64,000 bases of DNA. Source: Salinisphaera orenii subsp. orenii MK-B5. GTDB taxonomy: Bacteria; Pseudomonadota; Gammaproteobacteria; Nevskiales; Salinisphaeraceae. Positions 58,196 through 64,000 of this stretch are shown here, in pieces. Every line of letters begins with the position of its first letter. Positions within the stretch are counted from its first letter, which is position 1. A program made the position numbers and the translations under genes. The notes beneath the pieces were generated by a model. It had not been told where the DNA came from, did no database searches, and saw only the letters and a program-made list of their open reading frames with translations. Location: contig NZ_AYKH01000007.1 of the NCBI RefSeq assembly GCF_003788635.1, positions 37,141-101,140 of the forward strand. The letters are read 5' to 3'.

Positions 58196-60811
58196 ATGTC
58201 TAAGTTACCCGAACAAGCGGATGTGGTGATCGTCGGCCAGGGCGGCATCGTCGGCGCCTCGGTCGCCCATCACCTGATCGAACAGGGCTGGTCGAACATC
58301 GTCGGGCTGGACAAGTCGGCGGTGCCGTCGGATATCAGCTCGACCTCGCACGCCTCCGACTTCTGCTACATGACCTCGCACGACCGCATGTCGTGCTACA
58401 CCACGGTCTACAGCCGGCAGTTCTACGAGTCGCTCGGCCATTACAGCCGGGTTGGCGGCCTGGAGGTTGCCCGTGTGGGCGACGACGCGCGGATGGCCGA
58501 GCTGGAGCGCAAGGTCGGCTCGGGCAAGGCCTTCGGTACCAACGTGTCGCTGATCGGCTCGGCGGAAGCCAAGCGACGGTTCCCGCTGCTGGAGCAGGAC
58601 CTGATCCAGGGCGCGATGTGGGATCCGGACGCGGGGCTGGTGGTGCCGCGCTCACAGCGCGTCGCCGGCGTGCTGATCGAGCGTGCCGTGGCCAGCGGCC
58701 GGCTGCAGACCTTCGGCCATACGCCGGCGCTGGACATCGACGTCCGCAACGGCCGGGTCTGCGGCGTCGAGACCCGCCGGGGCTATATTCGCACCGACGT
58801 CGTGGTGCTGTCGGCGGGCATTTGGGGGCCGCCGCTGGCCGCCATGGCCGGTGCCGCGCTGCCTCTGATGCCGTTCGAGCATCCGCTGATGTTCTTCGGG
58901 CCCTTCGACACCTTCGCCGGGACCGGCCGCGAGATCGGGTATCCGCTGTTCCGCGATCAGGGCAATTCGTCCTACATGCGCGATACCGGCGACCCGGCCA
59001 CCGCCGAGGGCGGCAAGCTGGAATGGGGCTACTACGAACCCACCGAGCCGCGGCTCGTGCAGCCCGCCGACATCGCCGAGCCGGAGGCCGCGCGGATGTC
59101 GCCGTCGATGCGCGATCTCGACATCGAACAGGTGATGAGCGGCTACGAGCGCGCGATCGAGATGACGCCGATCCTGGGCGAGCTCGGCTGGGACGAGAAG
59201 GCCTCGTTCAACGGGCTCATGTCGATCTCGGCCGACGGCGGCTCGCTGCTGGGCGAGTCGCCGGAGACACGCGGGCTCTGGTTCGGCGAGGCCGTCTGGG
59301 TCAAGGACGGGCCCGGCATGGGCAAGGTCCTGGCGGACTGGATGACCCACGACCGGCCGGCGGTCGATCCCTGCGGCATCGATATCGCCCGCTTCTATCC
59401 GGTGCAGAAGACGCCGGCCCATGTCTTCGGCCGCGCCCGCGAGACCGCCCGCAAGGTCTACGATCCGGCCGTTCATCCGCGCGAGCCCTACGCCAGCGGG
59501 CGCGACCTGCGCCGCAGTCCGTTCTGGCCGCGCGAGCGCGAACTCGGCGGACACTTCATGGAAGCCGCCGGCTGGGAGCGCGCGCACGGCTATGCCGCCA
59601 ACGCGCATCTGCTCGAGACCTACGGTGATCGCGTGCCCGAACGCGCCGCCGAGTGGGATGCCCGGCATTTCTGGCGCGTGTCCAACGCCGAGCACCTCAA
59701 ACTCGCCGACGACGTGGGCATGATCAACCTGTCCCATTTCGCCATCTTCGATGTCTCGGGGCCGGATGCGGAGGCCTTGCTCGAGTATCTGTCGGTCGCC
59801 CGGGTGGGCGGCTCCACGCCGATCGGCAAGGGCGTGTATACGCATTTTCTCGACGCCCACGGCGGCGTGCGGTCCGATCTCACCGTCGTGCGATTGGCGA
59901 CCGACGCCTACCGCGTGATCTGCGGCGGCGACACCGGCCATCGCGACAGGGTCTGGATACAGCGGATGCGCGAGGATCGCGGGGCGCGTGTGGCCATCGA
60001 CGACCGCACCGACACGCTCGCCACGCTCGGCCTCTGGGGGCCGAACGCCCATGCCACGCTCGCCGCGCTCGTCGACGACCCGCGGCTGCTGGACGACGAC
60101 CGCCTGCCGTTCGCGAACGCGCGCGAGATCCGCCTGCGCGGCATGCCGGTATGGGCGTTTCGAATCTCCTATGTGGGCGAGTACGGCTGGGAGTTGTACA
60201 TGCCGTTCTCCTACGGGCTGGCGGTCTGGGATCTGCTGTTCGAGGCTGGTGTGACCCCGGTCGGCATCGAGACCTACGCCAACTCGCGACGGCTCGAGAA
60301 GAGCCTGCGGCTGCAGAACGTGGATCTGCTGACCGACTACAACCTGTGCGAGGCCGGTCTCGCCCGGCCGAAGGTCAAGAGCGCGGACTTCCACGGCCGG
60401 GCCGCCTATCTGGAACAGCGCGGGCGCGAGTGCCAGCCAGCCTATCTGTGCACGCTGACGCTGCTGGACAACGTCGACGCCGAGGGCGTGGCCCGTTACC
60501 CGGTCGGCCAGTGGCCGCTCATCGATCCGGAGAGCGGCGAGGTGCCGGTGGATACGCTGGGGCGGCGCTCCTATGCCGCCAGTCTGGCCTACGGGCCCTC
60601 GGTCGGCGCCAACATCGCGCTCGCCTATCTGCCCGCCGCCTACGCCCGCATCGGCCAGGAGCTGCGGCTCGAGTACTTCGGCGAACAGTATCCGATCCGG
60701 GTCGATGCGGTCGGCTGCCGCGCGCTCTACGACCCGCACAACGAACGCCTGAAATCCCCGTCCGCGCCGGCGCATCCCGCGCCGGCGGAACCCGCCCTGG
60801 AAAGCGCCTGA
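58196..60811 (+). CDS. FAD-dependent dimethylglycine/sarcosine dehydrogenase-type protein with GcvT domain
   Basis: An 871-residue two-domain enzyme. The N-terminal half is a DAO-type FAD oxidoreductase: VIVGQGGIVGASVAHHL near residue 12-28, an STSHASDF segment (His52) in the position where related dehydrogenases attach FAD covalently, and a cap region. The C-terminal half (after about 470) is a GcvT/T-protein fold: YVGEYGWELYMPF and AYANSRRLEKSLR are its folate-binding-type elements. This layout is that of dimethylglycine or sarcosine dehydrogenase, which oxidises the N-methyl group and passes the formaldehyde unit to THF. AGGAG precedes the ATG. The FolD-like gene follows after 11 bases. 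Confidence 0.92.
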   Translation: MSKLPEQADVVIVGQGGIVGASVAHHLIEQGWSNIVGLDKSAVPSDISSTSHASDFCYMTSHDRMSCYTTVYSRQFYESLGHYSRVGGLEVARVGDDARMAELERKVGSGKAFGTNVSLIGSAEAKRRFPLLEQDLIQGAMWDPDAGLVVPRSQRVAGVLIERAVASGRLQTFGHTPALDIDVRNGRVCGVETRRGYIRTDVVVLSAGIWGPPLAAMAGAALPLMPFEHPLMFFGPFDTFAGTGREIGYPLFRDQGNSSYMRDTGDPATAEGGKLEWGYYEPTEPRLVQPADIAEPEAARMSPSMRDLDIEQVMSGYERAIEMTPILGELGWDEKASFNGLMSISADGGSLLGESPETRGLWFGEAVWVKDGPGMGKVLADWMTHDRPAVDPCGIDIARFYPVQKTPAHVFGRARETARKVYDPAVHPREPYASGRDLRRSPFWPRERELGGHFMEAAGWERAHGYAANAHLLETYGDRVPERAAEWDARHFWRVSNAEHLKLADDVGMINLSHFAIFDVSGPDAEALLEYLSVARVGGSTPIGKGVYTHFLDAHGGVRSDLTVVRLATDAYRVICGGDTGHRDRVWIQRMREDRGARVAIDDRTDTLATLGLWGPNAHATLAALVDDPRLLDDDRLPFANAREIRLRGMPVWAFRISYVGEYGWELYMPFSYGLAVWDLLFEAGVTPVGIETYANSRRLEKSLRLQNVDLLTDYNLCEAGLARPKVKSADFHGRAAYLEQRGRECQPAYLCTLTLLDNVDAEGVARYPVGQWPLIDPESGEVPVDTLGRRSYAASLAYGPSVGANIALAYLPAAYARIGQELRLEYFGEQYPIRVDAVGCRALYDPHNERLKSPSAPAHPAPAEPALESA

Positions 60812-60822
60812 GGAGAATCGCC

Positions 60823-61770
60823 ATGTCCCTCGTCAACGATTGCCGGCCCCATCCCCAGGAGGGTCGGGTGCTGGCCGCAGCTCGCGCGGCCCGTCTGCAG
60901 CGGGCGCTCGCCGATCATCCCGGGGAGACGCCGTGTCTGGCCGTACTCGATATCGGCAGCACCGCCGCCGATCGGGCGCGGACCGCCGCGCTGCAGCACC
61001 GGGCGCAGCGCGTTGGCCTGCGGGTCAGCGTCGATGATCTGCCGGGCGAGATCGGCGAGCCCGAACTGCTGGAGCGGATCGCGGCCCTGGGCGCGAACGC
61101 CGATGTGCACGCCATTCTGATCGGCACCGCGCTGCCCGATCACATCGACCCGGCGGCGGTACGCGCGGCGTTGCCGCCGGCCAAGGATCTGGCCCGGGCC
61201 GTGGGCGACGGGCCGGCGTACGCCGCCGACGGCGACAGCCGCCTGCCGCCCGGAGCGGCGGCGGCTTGTCGGGTCTGGCTCGGGGCGGTTCTGCCCGCGG
61301 GCGCCTTCGGCAGGCGCGCTGTAGTGATCGGTGCCACGCACGGGCCGGGGCCGGCCATCGCCGAGCCGCTGCTGCGCGACGGCTGCACCGCGACCCTGGC
61401 GCACCCGCTGACGCGTGGCCTGCCGGCGCTGTGTCGCGCCGCGGATATCGTGATCGCCGCTCTCGATCGCCCGAAGATGGTGCCCGAGCGCTGGATCCGG
61501 AGCGGGGCGGCGGTGATCGATCTGGGTCAGACGCGCGGCGGCGACGGCCTGTCGGGGCGGCTGCGCGTCGTTGGCGACCTGCAGCCCGCGGCCGCCCGCC
61601 GTGCCGGTGCCATGGCGAGTCTTGCCGGCGACATCGCGCCGCTGGCCCACGTTTGCGTGCTCGAGGCGGCGTTCGCGCTGGCACGGGGACAGGTCGAGAC
61701 GCCGACCGCCAGGGACCCGCTCGCGCCGTCTTCACCGGCTGCCGCGCTGGTGGCCGGGCTGGCGGTGTAG
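60823..61770 (+). CDS. FolD-like protein with apparently lost catalytic residues
   Basis: A 315-residue protein resembling the bifunctional methylene-THF dehydrogenase/cyclohydrolase FolD. The Rossmann segment AVVIGATHGPGPAIAEPLLRDGCTATLAHPLT and the final VVGDLQPAA / GAMASLAGDIAPL align well with FolD. The active site does not: where E. coli FolD has Tyr50 and Lys54 (YVASKRK) I see RTAALQH; the Gln98 of VQLPLP aligns with IGTALP; and Asp121 of DKDVDGF aligns with AKDLARA. If the alignment is right the protein is not a normal FolD. It begins 11 bases after the flavoprotein gene with an AGGAGAA Shine-Dalgarno, so it is an integral part of the operon. It could instead be a regulatory or folate-binding subunit. 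Confidence 0.82.
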   Translation: MSLVNDCRPHPQEGRVLAAARAARLQRALADHPGETPCLAVLDIGSTAADRARTAALQHRAQRVGLRVSVDDLPGEIGEPELLERIAALGANADVHAILIGTALPDHIDPAAVRAALPPAKDLARAVGDGPAYAADGDSRLPPGAAAACRVWLGAVLPAGAFGRRAVVIGATHGPGPAIAEPLLRDGCTATLAHPLTRGLPALCRAADIVIAALDRPKMVPERWIRSGAAVIDLGQTRGGDGLSGRLRVVGDLQPAAARRAGAMASLAGDIAPLAHVCVLEAAFALARGQVETPTARDPLAPSSPAAALVAGLAV

Positions 61771-61923
61771 GCCGCTGTTCGCGGCTGCGCCCGGGGCTGG
61801 GTCGTTCATGGGCAAGACCGTGTCGTTACAGCACAAGTCGCGGCCGCCAGGGCCGTTAGCCTCTATTCACAGGGTTCGGCTCGGGTGCCGTCGGGCCACC
61901 GGTCGTTCAAGGAATCACCGATC

Positions 61924-63297
<1,374 letters not shown>

Positions 63298-63408
63298 GAT
63301 GCGGCGCCGTCACACCACCGCATTGACTGCAGCGGCGATTCGGGCGCTTCTGGCCGATGCGCCGCGGTGTCGGCTCGTGCGGGTCCCCTGTGGCAGTCGG
63401 AGGTCGTC

Positions 63409-64000
63409 ATGAACCGCTATTCCATCTTCAGTCTCGTGCGCAACGCGCTCTCGCACCACGAGAACTGGCAACAGGCCTGGCGATCGCCGGAGCCGAAACC
63501 GCGTTATGACGCCATCGTGGTCGGTGGCGGCGGGCACGGTCTGGCCACGGCCTATTACCTGGCGCGGAATCACGGCCTAACCAACGTCGCCGTGCTGGAG
63601 AAAGGCTGGCTCGGCGGCGGCAACACCGGCCGCAACACGACGATCGTGCGCTCCAACTATCTCTGGGACGAGGCCGCCTGGCTGTACGACAAGTCGCTCC
63701 GGCTCTGGGAGGGTCTGACCCGGGACATCAACTACAACGTGATGTTCTCGCAGCGCGGCGTGTTCAATCTCGCGCATACGCTCCAGGACGTCCGCGACAC
63801 CTGGCGGCGGGTCAACGCGAACCGTCTCAACGGCATCGACGCCGAGTTCGTCACGCCGGAGCAGATCAAGGCCATGGTGCCGGCGATCAACACCTCGCCG
63901 GACGCGCGCTATCCGATCCTGGGTGCCTCGCTGCAGCGCCGGGCGGGCGTCGCCCGCCACGACGGCGTGGCCTGGGGCCTGGCGCGGGGCGCGGGGGGCC
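63409..64000 (+). CDS. soxB: Sarcosine oxidase subunit beta, truncated by window end
   Basis: The first 197 residues of a flavoprotein cut off by the window edge. The N-terminal FAD-binding sequence [21 protein letters not shown] and the [22 protein letters not shown] segment match the beta subunit of heterotetrameric sarcosine oxidase, which holds FAD and FMN and oxidises sarcosine to glycine with transfer of the one-carbon unit to THF. An AGGTCGTC-type Shine-Dalgarno (GGAGG) precedes the ATG. soxD, soxA and soxG would be expected just beyond the window. Only 111 bases separate it from sdaA. Confidence 0.92.
   Translation, partial: MNRYSIFSLVRNALSHHENWQQAWRSPEPKPRYDAIVVGGGGHGLATAYYLARNHGLTNVAVLEKGWLGGGNTGRNTTIVRSNYLWDEAAWLYDKSLRLWEGLTRDINYNVMFSQRGVFNLAHTLQDVRDTWRRVNANRLNGIDAEFVTPEQIKAMVPAINTSPDARYPILGASLQRRAGVARHDGVAWGLARGAGG

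Noticed and set aside
58652..60775. Minus-strand open frame of about 700 codons across the dehydrogenase
   Set aside because: No domain is seen and the plus-strand gene has well-defined FAD and GcvT motifs.

Overview
This 64 kb window is a stretch of high-GC bacterial chromosome with tightly packed genes on both strands. I see no rRNA, tRNA, CRISPR array, intact insertion sequence or prophage. The gene content points to a gammaproteobacterium: a CbpA/CbpM pair, bacterial thiopurine methyltransferase, SfcA-type NAD malic enzyme, DinB, HtpX and a YbiO-like MscS channel. The TAXI-TRAP importer and the genes for degrading methylated osmolytes suggest a marine or halophilic organism; a Salinisphaera-like bacterium would fit, but that is inference.

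Layout. 0.2-16 kb: mixed housekeeping and envelope genes: an EAL phosphodiesterase, lipoproteins, HtpX, a CBS protein, an OmpA-like protein, two MFS exporters, a TraB/GumN protein, a membrane-anchored aspartic protease, a DksA-type zinc-finger protein coupled to an unknown 79-residue protein, a threonine/serine dehydratase, and an MgtE-type channel lacking most of its N domain. 16-19 kb: a DUF2252 protein and an SDR. 19.2-25.5 kb: a TAXI-TRAP importer (binding protein plus fused permease), TadA, a tartrate/isopropylmalate dehydrogenase homologue and a class III aminotransferase. 26-36 kb: a His/Arg-rich lipoprotein, a large MscS channel, a Nudix hydrolase among DnaA-box-like repeats, an SLC13/RCK transporter, a quinone-oxidoreductase-like protein with a rhodanese, and malic enzyme. 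36-48 kb: an acyl-CoA synthetase, CbpM/CbpA, a GAF-PAS-GGDEF-EAL protein, a DUF4442 protein, a TSUP exporter, TPMT with a GST, and DinB.

47.7-64 kb is the most coherent block. It holds formyl-THF deformylase (purU), an SDR, an acetylpolyamine-amidohydrolase-like protein, a succinate-semialdehyde-type dehydrogenase, a D-2-hydroxyacid dehydrogenase and an aminotransferase. These are followed by a DmdA-like GcvT-family protein, a MetF-like reductase, an 871-residue FAD/GcvT dehydrogenase of the dimethylglycine/sarcosine type, a FolD homologue without recognisable catalytic residues, L-serine ammonia-lyase and the start of sarcosine oxidase subunit beta. Together they look like stepwise demethylation of a methylated osmolyte (glycine betaine, dimethylglycine, sarcosine or perhaps DMSP), with methyl groups passed to tetrahydrofolate and the glycine/serine product drained to pyruvate. 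The FolD-like protein and the DmdA-like protein divergent from the main operon are the least conventional parts.
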